Notes: a model not told the origin generated them from the letters alone. DNA of 64,000 bases from Blattamonas nauphoetae (GCA_033064195.1 JARBJD010000033.1:186001-250000); one strand, 5' to 3'; positions 18,866 through 29,177 are shown, counted from the first letter of the stretch. A program made the numbers and translations.

Positions 18866-19474
18866 TTAATCACTCATATCTTTCTCCAAGTGCGCGAATC
18901 GAGCATATTCAGACATATGTCCTGTTTGGTATCTACCGATATCTCCCGTTCTTGTTCGATATGCTTCAGATGTCAGTTGATTCAAAAGTGTTGAGATGTT
19001 TGCTGAATAACGACCAAGGAAAGTTTGTAAATCTTCTCTTTTTGTGATGATTTCGAGAAACTGTGGATAAATCTGTTCCTTAAACGCTTTTCTTGCTTTC
19101 GTTTTCTGATGATCTGGATTTGAGCTGATGAAACCGTCAACATAGTCTTCAAGCCACTGATCCCACATCTTTGATGCAATCTTGGATTGAATGGAATTGA
19201 AAACCATATTGTCCAACACTCCTTTCCCAGTGTCTGCAGGTTGTTCTCGACTTGCACGATACACCTTCAAAGTATCATTCATAAATTCACCAACAGCTTT
19301 CTTCATTATTGCATATGGTTGTTGTGATCGTTGTGCTTGCATTTCTTGGTGGTTGACTTCACGATAGTTTCCAGGCAATGCATACTCCCCACTCTTGAGG
19401 AAGTTGTTGTGTGCAGCTTTGATTCTTCTTCCATGATCTTGACGAAAAGATGAATATGGAGTTTGTCTTCGCAT
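18866..19474 (-). CDS. Uncharacterised Polinton protein beside the foldback insertion
   Basis: A helical, charged frame of about 200 residues (MRRQTPYSSFRQDHGRRIKA at its start, ENL/DRL-type helices later) with no recognised domain. Its start coincides with the edge of the foldback element at 19473, so the insertion disturbs this gene region. Confidence 0.45.
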   Translation of the reverse strand: MRRQTPYSSFRQDHGRRIKAAHNNFLKSGEYALPGNYREVNHQEMQAQRSQQPYAIMKKAVGEFMNDTLKVYRASREQPADTGKGVLDNMVFNSIQSKIASKMWDQWLEDYVDGFISSNPDHQKTKARKAFKEQIYPQFLEIITKREDLQTFLGRYSANISTLLNQLTSEAYRTRTGDIGRYQTGHMSEYARFAHLEKDMSD

Positions 19475-20796
19475 AACTGGCGCACGTAACCCGAAATTGG
19501 CACGAAACCCGAAATTGTCAACACCTTCTTAACCCATACTTCATTTTTCTCCGAACCCCTATTTTTGTGGGTCCCACTTTTTTTATGGGTCATCATCTCG
19601 ACCCCATAAATCACTTGAGGCAGAAATCGAACCTCCAAAATAGGATCCCTTGTTCAGGGTGCCTATTTAAGAGCCTTTTTTGGTCCCCAAAAAAATGTTG
19701 TCCTTAACATTTTAGCTTAGTGAATCCTAACTTCACGACCACTTTTCTCTACGCCTGTTCAAGATTTTTCTTTCTCGTTTGATTTATGGTGGTTTAGGAT
19801 TGTTTTCTCTCGAAATGACAATTTTTTGAAAAATGAAAAATCCTGGGGGGAGCTGGACGAAAAAATGGGGAAAAAAACTGACTTCCCTGTATAATAAGCT
19901 TAAGAGCTCGAAAACTTGTTTTGATCATATCTCCACAACCAGACATAGTTCCGACATGAAGTTTTCACCAATATGGATGTTTTGTTGGATATTAATTTTT
20001 TCTGAAAATTTTGAGAATTTTCGATGACCTCCTATTTCGGACTTTTTTGCCATTGTCAGCAAAATCGATTTCTCACATTCTATCTGAGAGGAGTTTCTTC
20101 TTCAGATTCAGTTGATTTGACACAGTCATGACCCGAAATCACCTAAATCCATCATTTTGTTGTTCTCAGTGATGATAATTGGAATAATGTTAAGACTGTG
20201 CGAATAAAAATGAAAATATCTGAAAAGTCCGAAATAGGAGGTCATCGAAAATTCTCAAAATTTTCAGAAAAAATTAATATCCAACAAAACATCCATATTG
20301 GTGAAAACTTCATGTCGGAACTATGTCTGGTTGTGGAGATATGATCAAAACAAGTTTTCGAGCTCTTAAGCTTATTATACAGGGAAGTCAGTTTTTTTCC
20401 CCATTTTTTCGTCCAGCTCCCCCCAGGATTTTTCATTTTTCAAAAAATTGTCATTTCGAGAGAAAACAATCCTAAACCACCATAAATCAAACGAGAAAGA
20501 AAAATCTTGAACAGGCGTAGAGAAAAGTGGTCGTGAAGTTAGGATTCACTAAGCTAAAATGTTAAGGACAACATTTTTTTGGGGACCAAAAAAGGCTCTT
20601 AAATAGGCACCCTGAACAAGGGATCCTATTTTGGAGGTTCGATTTCTGCCTCAAGTGATTTATGGGGTCGAGATGATGACCCATAAAAAAAGTGGGACCC
20701 ACAAAAATAGGGGTTCGGAGAAAAATGAAGTATGGGTTAAGAAGGTGTTGACAATTTCGGGTTTCGTGCCAATTTCGGGTTACGTGCGCCAGTTAT
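19473..20796. mobile_element. Palindromic foldback element, 1.3 kb, inside the Polinton
   Basis: Two arms of 574 bp (19473-20046 and 20223-20796) are essentially perfect inverted copies around a 176-bp centre. The terminus reads ATAACTGGCGCACG, and repeated AACCCGAAATTG units lie just inside. If the outermost TA is the target copy, the site fits a Tc1/mariner-like TA target; this is tentative. No transposase is encoded, and the 64-residue frames present in each arm are mirror images of the same repeat. The near identity of the arms suggests recent insertion or arm homogenisation. Confidence 0.8.
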
Positions 20797-21139
20797 CTGG
20801 TGTTGGATTCATTGAATAGTATGTCTCGACTACAGGTCGACTGTTGTATGATGCAAGCATGAAACCATTTGCTGCAACCAGATCTCCATTGTCTTTGTCG
20901 TAGACCATCACATCTGGAACTTTTCCATGTTTTTCCATCTGAACCGTCCAGTTTTGTCCTGTTCGTTCAATGTATTCTAAAGCTGATGGAACACTACTGA
21001 GTGCAGAATTGAATTTGGTGCGAATGTCATCGTCAGCATAGATTCTTTTCATTGCATTCAAAGCCCCCTGATCATATCTCATTTTTGGTTTCTTCGCTGG
21101 TGCCTTTCTCTTTGCGGGAATGTATTGTATCTTCGACAT
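20780..21139 (-). CDS. Small basic Polinton protein on the other side of the foldback
   Basis: The ATG at 21139 opens MSKIQYIPAKRKAPAKKPKM, a basic N-terminus. The rest is mixed helix/strand (RIYADDDIRTKFNSALSS, WTVQMEKHGKVPDVMVYD). The frame reaches into the foldback element edge. Function unknown. It is divergently arranged with the ATPase gene; the 59-bp interval holds one AT-rich motif (21153-21163). Confidence 0.45.
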   Translation of the reverse strand: MSKIQYIPAKRKAPAKKPKMRYDQGALNAMKRIYADDDIRTKFNSALSSVPSALEYIERTGQNWTVQMEKHGKVPDVMVYDKDNGDLVAANGFMLASYNSRPVVETYYSMNPTPDNWRT

Positions 21140-21198
21140 TGTGTTTTCATACAAAATAAAAAATCCAAAACTATATTTTAATTAGAGAGAAATCATAA

Positions 21199-22110
21199 AT
21201 GAAAAGAACGAATTCCATTCTAAGGGCAGCGCCCGTATCTTCAACAACAAAACCTTTGGTTTCGCGGAGAGTGGAACCCTCTTCTCTTACAGCATACGTG
21301 AATGCTAAACTGAGTGAAGCTTCTAGTAGGAATGTTTCTCATGAAGTTCAATCACAGATTCATCCAGACCTAAATTTCAATCGCAACAGTGTCAATGTCC
21401 TTGTAGGAAATAGAGGAAGTGGAAAAACATTCAATGCTCTTCGAGAGGTTGCCAAGCTACAGAATGTTCAGGTTCGGAATGAACTGTTTCACTTGTTCGT
21501 CTTCGTCACTGATAAGAACATTGATCCAACCTTCGACAAATTCAAACCAATACTGAACGTTCCTTACGTGAAAGTCAAATATGAAGATGCTCTGCCATTT
21601 CTGTTGGAACTCTCTGAATCGAAGGCTGCTTATGAAGAGATCATAGACTATCAATGGCAAGATAGAATTACTGATGAGTGTCGAGAGGATCTCTTTGACT
21701 TACTCTACATTGAAGACTTCTCCGTGAAGAATCTCCAAACGATCATCCTTCTAGATGACTGTCGAAGAATCCTTGGTGAACGTAGAACATCGAAAAATAG
21801 AATGACAATGATGGACTTATTATTGGAGAATCGACAACCGAAATTCACATTCTTTCTGACGATGCATGAGCTCTTCAGTTTGTCAGCAGATATGAAGTCA
21901 AACATCGATTCGATGTGGATCTTTGGAGGATTCAACAAAGAACGAATCAGTCGAGTGTATTTTCAGTTGAACTCACCAATTGACATTCGACAATTCTGGA
22001 ATGTCTATCAACGAAAACAAAAGTGTGAAGCAGTCATTCTTCGATACAACACGGATGGAGTAGCACTGACAGAGATCAACAAAGAAGGTTTAAACCGAAC
22101 TGTCCGTTAA
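21199..22110 (+). CDS. Genome-packaging ATPase (FtsK/HerA, A32 type)
   Basis: 303 residues from the ATG at 21199. The P-loop VLVGNRGSGKTFNAL lies near residue 70-80. A Walker B strand (TIILLDDCRRIL) lies near 182-192 and a following RTSKNRMTM/FFLTMHEL segment fits sensor elements. This is the A32-like packaging ATPase shared by Polintons, virophages and nucleocytoplasmic large DNA viruses, thought to pump the genome into the capsid. It is one of the few plus-strand genes of the element. Its 3-prime end overlaps the convergent 22090-22449 gene by 21 bases. Confidence 0.8.
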   Translation: MKRTNSILRAAPVSSTTKPLVSRRVEPSSLTAYVNAKLSEASSRNVSHEVQSQIHPDLNFNRNSVNVLVGNRGSGKTFNALREVAKLQNVQVRNELFHLFVFVTDKNIDPTFDKFKPILNVPYVKVKYEDALPFLLELSESKAAYEEIIDYQWQDRITDECREDLFDLLYIEDFSVKNLQTIILLDDCRRILGERRTSKNRMTMMDLLLENRQPKFTFFLTMHELFSLSADMKSNIDSMWIFGGFNKERISRVYFQLNSPIDIRQFWNVYQRKQKCEAVILRYNTDGVALTEINKEGLNRTVR

Positions 22111-22449
22111 TTCTTGAATAAGGTTGTTAATGGTCTCGTCAAGACTTCGAAGCCTCATGCTGAGAGTATCTGTCAGCGTTCGAATTGATTCTTCAATGTC
22201 TGAAAGTCTTTGATCAATCGAGAGTGAAGCGGAGTCGCCGTTGTTCTCATTGCTTGCTTTTCTCAGTGCTATCTCACCTCTTATTTTTGTGATTCTGTAT
22301 CCATCAATTCTGATCAACCTGTTCAATTTCTGAGTTGTGTATTTATTCAGTTCTTCTCTGTTCTTTTCCAAATGTCTCTGAAAGTCATAGATGGTTTTAA
22401 AACATTTCTGTTCGGGATCAAACGGTTCTAAAATTTTCAGTGATGACAT
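22090..22449 (-). CDS. Small coiled-coil protein (Polinton)
   Basis: 119 residues. Heptad-like helices run through most of it (FQRHLEKNREELNKY, then SDIEESIRTLTDTLSMRLRSL near the C-terminus). No known domain. It sits between ATPase and integrase. Confidence 0.5.
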   Translation of the reverse strand: MSSLKILEPFDPEQKCFKTIYDFQRHLEKNREELNKYTTQKLNRLIRIDGYRITKIRGEIALRKASNENNGDSASLSIDQRLSDIEESIRTLTDTLSMRLRSLDETINNLIQELTDSSV

Positions 22450-22484
22450 TTCAATGGAATAAAAATATTCGAAACAGTTTTGAT

Positions 22485-24350
22485 TTACACTAAATTGAAC
22501 TCATTAATGAACTCAGGAGTTAAAAGGTCAATTGAGTCTGCTTGGAATTTTGTGTGTTGAATTGGAACGTACACTATTTTTGGTAGACATGTGAGACCAT
22601 TCAGAAGTTTTGCCACCACATTTCCGTGTTTGTACTCAATGAATTGTCCAACAAATTGAAACTGTCTTCGCTTCTTCTGAAATTTGGCAACCGTCTTGTT
22701 CAAGTCTAGGTGAATCAACAGAATGTTTCCTGGTTTGTATCGCCATAGCAGTTGTGTTGTCTGCTGTCTTTGGATGTTCTTCAATTGCTCTTCACAACTG
22801 GAGATATACAGTGCTTCGATTTCACGATTGTTTTGTGCTTGCTCTGGAGTGAACTTGTTCCAGTACGCTCGATGTGGAGTCATGTTGTAGTATTCCACCA
22901 TCTGATTCATCAATGAATGATTTGCCATTTGTGTCGCATTGTCTTGGAATCCATCTCTGATTGTTCTGATCACTCGATCGACAATTCTGTTGTGATTTGT
23001 GAATGGTGAACTTGTGAAATATGTATTGACCTTTTGCTTTCTAAAGAACTTTTCTGCTACTCCACTTGTCCATGCTGCTTCTCCATCACCTCGAATGTTA
23101 TTCACCTGAACGTCACGATGATTAATCAGATCGTTGATTGCAGTCTTGACTTTGCTCCATGATTTATCCAGAACTGGAATCACAACAAGATATTTTGTGT
23201 TGATGTTAATGGCAATTAGATAAATCTGCAGAACTGTTTTCGACGTTGGTGATTGAATGAAAACAAGATCAATTTCCCATGATCCAAACTTGGGAGAGAA
23301 GTACGGTCTGTCACACTTCTGAGGAACCTTTTTGTCTGCGGTCTTTTCTGAATCTCCTGTGATGTCTTTGGACATGAATTGCATCTTTGATCGAAACGGA
23401 TACTGGATTTTCTCCGTTGTTCTCAGAATTGTTGGTGGATTAATCATCATCGCATCACCTCCTTTTTCCCTCTGGATTTTCCTCGGATGTGCAGAATCCC
23501 ATCTGTGAGTATATTCATCGTACCAGTCCTGAAATGATCGTCCACCAAATGGGATTTGTTTTGTGTGATTTAGAAGGAAAGCCTTGTCATCATTTGCGAT
23601 GCTTCTGTTGATTGATTCTTTCACAAATGTGTCACGGTTCTTTTTCCTCAAGTCTCCAATTTGTTCGGTGATGAATTGTTCCATTTGCTTTTGATTATCC
23701 AATATTGAATTCTCAGCTTTGATTTGTTCTTCTTCTGAATCGTTTCTCTGTTGATAATCAAACATTCCTTTCATTTGTTCCAACTTATTGAGGACTTGCT
23801 GTGTCGTAAGTTCGAAGAGATCATCATCTTCGAACCTCCTCTCCTTCATTGGATATTCATATTCTGAACCAATCGATTTCAAATTTCTCTTCTGTCCAGG
23901 AATGACTGGAGATAGTGGTGGTTGACTCTCTATTATTGTTGGGATTTGAATTGGTCTTACCTCTGCATGGCTTCGAGCCCTCGGAGAGAGTGTTGCCTCT
24001 GCAGGACTTCGAACCATTGGTGGGAAAGTCACATCGCGATGGTATTGTTGATATGCTCTGTATGCTTGTTCGCAGTGGTTCATTCCAATTGTTGATCCTA
24101 AGAATCCTTTAATAAACTGATGCACAATCCTTTTCCCGTCATAAATTGGCAAATCAGGTGAAAGATCTCCATTGAACCAATCCTCGAAATATGTTTCATC
24201 ATTTGCATCCCATGTTCCGTGTGAATCAGAGACATGATAGATTGGTAATATGTTTGGTAGACTCCAGGCTCTATAGAGAATTTTGCTTGAGAAGTGTTGT
24301 GTACACTGAAGAAGTCTGTTCGCTACTGCATTGATTTCTTGGAGATCCAT
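22485..24350 (-). CDS. Retrovirus-like integrase of the Polinton
   Basis: 621 residues. The N-terminal 300 are helical and polar and include an acidic/glutamine-rich stretch. The integrase core spans about residues 345-500, with WEIDLVFIQS and NNIRGDGEAAW as the first two catalytic strands and NHNRIVDRVIRTIRDGFQ in the following helix. A C-terminal SH3-like segment (YKPGNILLIHLDLN, then FQFVGQFIEYKHGNVV) follows. Polinton integrases cut and join the element ends, leaving the 6-bp duplication seen here. It lies 23 bases upstream of the polymerase stop. Confidence 0.8.
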   Translation of the reverse strand: MDLQEINAVANRLLQCTQHFSSKILYRAWSLPNILPIYHVSDSHGTWDANDETYFEDWFNGDLSPDLPIYDGKRIVHQFIKGFLGSTIGMNHCEQAYRAYQQYHRDVTFPPMVRSPAEATLSPRARSHAEVRPIQIPTIIESQPPLSPVIPGQKRNLKSIGSEYEYPMKERRFEDDDLFELTTQQVLNKLEQMKGMFDYQQRNDSEEEQIKAENSILDNQKQMEQFITEQIGDLRKKNRDTFVKESINRSIANDDKAFLLNHTKQIPFGGRSFQDWYDEYTHRWDSAHPRKIQREKGGDAMMINPPTILRTTEKIQYPFRSKMQFMSKDITGDSEKTADKKVPQKCDRPYFSPKFGSWEIDLVFIQSPTSKTVLQIYLIAININTKYLVVIPVLDKSWSKVKTAINDLINHRDVQVNNIRGDGEAAWTSGVAEKFFRKQKVNTYFTSSPFTNHNRIVDRVIRTIRDGFQDNATQMANHSLMNQMVEYYNMTPHRAYWNKFTPEQAQNNREIEALYISSCEEQLKNIQRQQTTQLLWRYKPGNILLIHLDLNKTVAKFQKKRRQFQFVGQFIEYKHGNVVAKLLNGLTCLPKIVYVPIQHTKFQADSIDLLTPEFINEFNLV

Positions 24351-24373
24351 TTATTCAAAAATAAAGTTTGTGT

Positions 24374-27300
24374 TTATCCAATAATATAATCAGTTGCTTT
24401 CAGTCCACGAATGAATGGAGGACAGGACTCATTTTCCAGTACGATTGCCTTCAGATGAATTCCACTGAGACTGAGTTTCTGTTGTTGTATTTTTGCTATC
24501 TCAAATCCATTGGTGTCATCATCAGAATGAACTCTTCTCGTTTGAAAGTTCAGTGTTGTCGTCACTGTTTTCTCACCATTCAGACACTTCACATAATCGT
24601 TACTTGTGATATTTGTTTTCTTCAGAGACACGCCTTTGATTTTGCATTTCTCATCGAGAGAGTAACACTTTGGTGCAAGACAGATCATCTGTTCTCCTTC
24701 CTTCTCAATTGCTAATCCCAACAGTTTCTTCTCATCATCAACTCCCTTTTCGGGATTGGGAAACCATTCATATTTGTGTGCATCATAGAATTCTTTGTCA
24801 GCAATCACGTGTTCAAATTGTTGATGAATACCTGCATTTGGATCACCACTAATTGCCCAATAAGCAGAATCAGTATCTCCCTCACAGAAGTGAATCTTGT
24901 TCATGTCTAGGCATTTGTACATGAAATTGTAGATGAAATTCAGATACCAGAACTTGGCATTGTCGAGTGTGAATACTGCTTCTTGCAGACATGTTTTGCA
25001 TGATGCTTTCTCTCTGTCTTCAATCACAATGTAGTTGTCCTCATTGATCTCTCTTGTTGCTACGAATCCTTTCATCATCTGTTTCAAATATGTTCTCTTC
25101 TCATTGCAGATTGTGATCGAGTTGTATTTCTCAGTGTTCATTCCATCGTATCCGTAACTTCCATTCAAGTTGGTCTTACAGAATTGTTCCTTTCCCTTGT
25201 TTCCAACCTTCATTGCTTCTATTCGATCATTCATGAATGAAGTCACAAATGGTTCGAATCCAGCATGTCTCGAAAAGACCATCACACTCTTAATGTCATC
25301 AATAATGAAGTGGCAATAGTCGATGAGGAACCACAGATAGTATGTCGAAAAGAACATATACTGATCGTGTGTGCTCAAGACTTGAGTCAGCATCCGTTGT
25401 TTGTCATCAGTCTTCAATCCATGTTTCTTCATCAACGAATAAGTCTTCTCTCCAATGATTTCTTCTGTCGTATTGACAATGATGTTCCTGAAGATTGGTG
25501 GGAAGTTAATGAACTCATTAATGTACTTTTCATCGATGTGTCCTTTCAGTTCTGCAACGAACAGTGTCTTCTGATTCTTGTTCTCGATGATCTCCCGACA
25601 TTCTTTATCTCCTGTTGCTGTGTACAAACATCTTCCTGGCATGTACATTCTGTGATTGGTGTACGGATTGTTCTTGTTCTTGATTGATGAGAAAGCACTT
25701 GGATAAAGTGAATTGAAATCAACACCACAAACGTGAGTCATGTTATGTTCAGTATCTTTAGAGATCACCTTTCCGTCTTCGTATGTGAAGTGATTGATTG
25801 GTGTCACGTCTTTGATGTTCTGTCTGTGCTGAACATTCGATAATCCACCAGTCACTGCTGCTCTTAACTTGTGATAGGTCTGTTCGTGTGTCAGAGTCAT
25901 TGGTAATGATTTCCAGATGCAGTACTTCTTCAATTGAATTCTCAATCGTGTGAGATGTTCATCTTTGTCTGACTTGTAGGTGTTGCAGTAGTCACAACAG
26001 ATCTTCACGTTCTCTTTTGAATGTCCTTTCGAATTGTCGATTCTATCCAGTGTTGGTCTAACTGCTTGTGAGAAGTGACACTTGCAGATGTAGCACACTC
26101 TCTTGCATTGTTGAACAAACCATTCATAGTCTGCTTCAGTGACATTGTTGAAAGTATTGCGATGAGCTTTCTGGTCTTGGTACCTGTATCCTTCCACTTT
26201 GTATTTCCAGTATTGTTTGGTGATCTTGATTGGTCCAGATTCGTCACATTCGTTGTAGTCTGAATCGATATCAAAATCCGTGTAGGCACATGCATACTTG
26301 ATTGCAGAAGCATTGGCTGACAGTGAGAGATTGTGCAACATGTCCACTTTGTATTGGAAGTTCAGATCAATCAGATTGTCAAGTGGTGCAATCATGCATT
26401 CGACGTCTCTGATGTTGTAGAATTTGAGGTAATCCCATCGATTCTTGAATCCTTGCTTGTTCCAATCATCAAGATATAATTGGTAATCACTGTCGGACAT
26501 TTCACTGTTGTTCAGACTGGAATAGAATTCATATTTGGAGAATGGTTCTTGATTGTTCAGCACTGTGTCGTAGTCAGATGAGTCGAATGATTCGAAAGCA
26601 AAGAATGATTTCTGGAGAGTTGTGTTTCCTCCAAAGGCTTTGACTGCATTATCCAAAGTCATTGGTCCTGTGTACGACATCATGTCAATATAGCGAAGCA
26701 CCTGTTGTGTTTTCTCGTGTCTGATCAATACTTGTTTGTACTTCGTTGTGGATCCAAGGAAGCTCACCACTTTCCAATCCTTATCAACCAGATCACGAAA
26801 GATGAGATTGATGTCAAATCTGGAGCTGTTGAACCCAATCACACTGACTTCATTTTGTGATGGAATCTCTGGGTCTTCGTACATGTTGTTCGCTCGAACT
26901 GTTTCTGCATATTTGAATAGTTCTCTGATCCACCGCTTCACAAAGTCTTTTCCATCTCGAAGATCAAAATAGATTGATTTCACTCCGAATTTTGTTTTAA
27001 TTGCTGATGCAACGGAGAGGGGTTTCAAGTGTGAGATCAATTGAGTGTTGTCATCAGAGAATAAATTGTCAAGAATGAGATCTTCCATTGTTTCGAAATC
27101 ATATGTGATGTAGTACTGTGTTGGTTTGAATTCGTCTTGTCGCTTGTGTGCCATCAGAAATTCATGAGTCTTGTTGTTGAGAATATGTGGAACATATGGT
27201 CTTGGTGTTCTGTCCAGTGAGATCTTCTTCATGTGTTTTCCATCAAGTTCCTTACATTCGGCAAGATGCTTCTCGTAGTATCTCTTGAAGTTTGTATCCT

Positions 27301-28780
27301 TCACTTGGAATCCTCTCGATTGACAATAGGGGCAGAGTTTGTATCCAGTTAATTTCTCAGGATCAACAATGAACATCACATGAACGAGAGTGGCCGTCAG
27401 TGGAATCATCAGAAGTGGGAGAACTCTTGCATCATCATTTTCGTTGATGTACGATTGACTTAGGAAGTATCGTTTCTTGTCTTCATCATATTCATAAATG
27501 TGAACGGTGATATTGAATAGTTGCATTGCTTTCTCCATGTCAGAAGCAATATCGAATCCAGGATATTTTCGCAATTGTTCAGTTAATTGATGAGAGGTGA
27601 GATTAGTGAGATTCATCCATTTGGTGAACAGTTTGTATGCTTCCGTGTTTCTCATTTTGATTGATATTTTATTGACGTTTTTCTCTGAAAGTGTTAAGAA
27701 TGACAAGGCTTGAAAGAAGCAGATGTTGTACTCAGAATCAATGTATCGAACATTTCTCGTTTTGATGTGTTCAGTTAGAATGGTATTGGCTTTTCCTGCA
27801 ACTGGAAATCTGTAAACAGCAACAAGAATAGAGTGGAATGCAATAAACATCGTCTTTGTGTCCATCAGTGTTCTCTCTTGTGATTCCTTGATCAGATTGA
27901 TTGCATATTTTGAATACTCGTTGATGTCTGCTTCACAACTTATCACTGTTGGAAAACTCTTTGATGTGTTCTCCAGTTCTGGTCTGAAATCATTGTACAG
28001 TGTCTCATCTTTGTCTTTTCTCTCAACAATCTTTCCGAAGTCAATGCTGATCTTGAATGGTCGATCCTTCTCTTTTTCATACACTGCTTCGATGAAGGTT
28101 GTGATTTCTTCAACGTTCTTCAGGTGATTATGGAAGTACAACTGATATGGTTTTCCATTATCTTCAACCTTCTCGACCTCATTCTTTTTGAACTTCTTTC
28201 TAGCGTTCGTGAGACATTCGTTGAAGGCAAGTTTGTCTCTTGGTTCAGCGAGTAAGATGCATTCGTTGAATCCATCAAATTCCTTCACTTTCCTTGATTC
28301 CATCTGCTCATTCTTTGTCTGAATTAACAACAGATTCTTCATCCAATGATCCATCAGTTTCTCTTCAATTGATTTCAGTTTCTTTGTGATCTTGAACACT
28401 TCATTTTTCGATTCAGTTTCGTTCACTCTTGGATTTGCTTTCATGTCAATGATGATTACATTTTTATCCTCTTCATTCATCATTGCATTGTTGTTTGTTT
28501 CATTCTGTTTCTGAATGAATTGAGCTTGTTCCATTTGTCGTTGGTTTCTAACTTCTTGAAGGAATTTTGGAATTAAATTGATATTAAGATATGCTGTTGG
28601 ATTAGGATTACGACATCCAACGTCTGGATGGTTCATCATTGCAAGTAGAAATGAATAGTGATGTTGCTTGTATGGACTGTCAGGTTTGTATGTTCGACCA
28701 TAAGTAAATGCGAATTGAGTGTTTGGAAAGAGTTCTCTAACCTCTCTGATTTGTTCCTTCACTTTCCAGAGTGTTGACAT
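24374..28780 (-). CDS. Protein-primed family B DNA polymerase (Polinton)
   Basis: 1468 residues. Exonuclease box YDFETMED lies near 560, with IGFNSSRFDINLIF after it. Polymerase motif A GVDFNSLYPSAF is near 1025, motif B TNLNGSYGYDGMN near 1205 and motif C FCEGDTDSAYW near 1300. The spacing includes the TPR-type insertions of protein-primed enzymes. Between exonuclease and palm (about 895-940) sits a CYICKCHF...RIDN...CCDYC module resembling an HNH/zinc-finger nuclease fold. Near 345-470, SEYNICFFQALSF and a later LVHVMFIVD suggest an OTU-like peptidase domain; that is tentative. The enzyme would copy the linear element from its terminal repeats. Confidence 0.9.
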   Translation of the reverse strand: MSTLWKVKEQIREVRELFPNTQFAFTYGRTYKPDSPYKQHHYSFLLAMMNHPDVGCRNPNPTAYLNINLIPKFLQEVRNQRQMEQAQFIQKQNETNNNAMMNEEDKNVIIIDMKANPRVNETESKNEVFKITKKLKSIEEKLMDHWMKNLLLIQTKNEQMESRKVKEFDGFNECILLAEPRDKLAFNECLTNARKKFKKNEVEKVEDNGKPYQLYFHNHLKNVEEITTFIEAVYEKEKDRPFKISIDFGKIVERKDKDETLYNDFRPELENTSKSFPTVISCEADINEYSKYAINLIKESQERTLMDTKTMFIAFHSILVAVYRFPVAGKANTILTEHIKTRNVRYIDSEYNICFFQALSFLTLSEKNVNKISIKMRNTEAYKLFTKWMNLTNLTSHQLTEQLRKYPGFDIASDMEKAMQLFNITVHIYEYDEDKKRYFLSQSYINENDDARVLPLLMIPLTATLVHVMFIVDPEKLTGYKLCPYCQSRGFQVKDTNFKRYYEKHLAECKELDGKHMKKISLDRTPRPYVPHILNNKTHEFLMAHKRQDEFKPTQYYITYDFETMEDLILDNLFSDDNTQLISHLKPLSVASAIKTKFGVKSIYFDLRDGKDFVKRWIRELFKYAETVRANNMYEDPEIPSQNEVSVIGFNSSRFDINLIFRDLVDKDWKVVSFLGSTTKYKQVLIRHEKTQQVLRYIDMMSYTGPMTLDNAVKAFGGNTTLQKSFFAFESFDSSDYDTVLNNQEPFSKYEFYSSLNNSEMSDSDYQLYLDDWNKQGFKNRWDYLKFYNIRDVECMIAPLDNLIDLNFQYKVDMLHNLSLSANASAIKYACAYTDFDIDSDYNECDESGPIKITKQYWKYKVEGYRYQDQKAHRNTFNNVTEADYEWFVQQCKRVCYICKCHFSQAVRPTLDRIDNSKGHSKENVKICCDYCNTYKSDKDEHLTRLRIQLKKYCIWKSLPMTLTHEQTYHKLRAAVTGGLSNVQHRQNIKDVTPINHFTYEDGKVISKDTEHNMTHVCGVDFNSLYPSAFSSIKNKNNPYTNHRMYMPGRCLYTATGDKECREIIENKNQKTLFVAELKGHIDEKYINEFINFPPIFRNIIVNTTEEIIGEKTYSLMKKHGLKTDDKQRMLTQVLSTHDQYMFFSTYYLWFLIDYCHFIIDDIKSVMVFSRHAGFEPFVTSFMNDRIEAMKVGNKGKEQFCKTNLNGSYGYDGMNTEKYNSITICNEKRTYLKQMMKGFVATREINEDNYIVIEDREKASCKTCLQEAVFTLDNAKFWYLNFIYNFMYKCLDMNKIHFCEGDTDSAYWAISGDPNAGIHQQFEHVIADKEFYDAHKYEWFPNPEKGVDDEKKLLGLAIEKEGEQMICLAPKCYSLDEKCKIKGVSLKKTNITSNDYVKCLNGEKTVTTTLNFQTRRVHSDDDTNGFEIAKIQQQKLSLSGIHLKAIVLENESCPPFIRGLKATDYIIG

Positions 28781-28823
28781 TTACTACGAATTAAAAAAAT
28801 AAAAAATAAAAAAAGTTGAGTGA

Positions 28824-29177
28824 TTATTTTGACTTCCTCAAATGTGGCTTCTTCTTTGCTTTTAACCATGAATCAAGTCGCACTTTGAAGACTTCAGTAC
28901 CACCAATTTCTCGATATGTGAATGGAGTCAGGACTTGCTTGTACTCACCAACGAGCTCACAGTTGTACTTCCTCAGTTCATTCTCAACAAATGATTGAGT
29001 GTAGTGTCGACGTTGTGACATGTGTGGTCTGTTCCCTTGATTCCACAACTTTGGTTTTATTCTCCACTCAACACCTTCATGAACATAGATTACTGGTTCT
29101 GTGCTTCGGACATACTCAGAAATGAGTTCACAGTTCTCTTTTTTCATTGATTCAATCAACTTTTCTCTCGGGTTCAT
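28824..29177 (-). CDS. Small basic protein spanning the right-arm repeat boundary (Polinton)
   Basis: The ATG at 29177 is preceded by TTTTTATTTTGTATAAA on the minus strand. About 117 residues, charged and helical. The N-terminal two thirds lie in the terminal repeat and so also occur at 11914. The C-terminal third, ending in KAKKKPHLRKSK, is unique to this end. No family was recognised. It is next upstream of the polymerase. Confidence 0.5.
   Translation of the reverse strand: MNPREKLIESMKKENCELISEYVRSTEPVIYVHEGVEWRIKPKLWNQGNRPHMSQRRHYTQSFVENELRKYNCELVGEYKQVLTPFTYREIGGTEVFKVRLDSWLKAKKKPHLRKSK

Noticed and set aside
19833-20436. Identical 64-residue frames on opposite strands
   Set aside because: They are the two arms of the palindromic foldback. 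An open frame in a perfect inverted repeat is duplicated automatically and has no recognised product.
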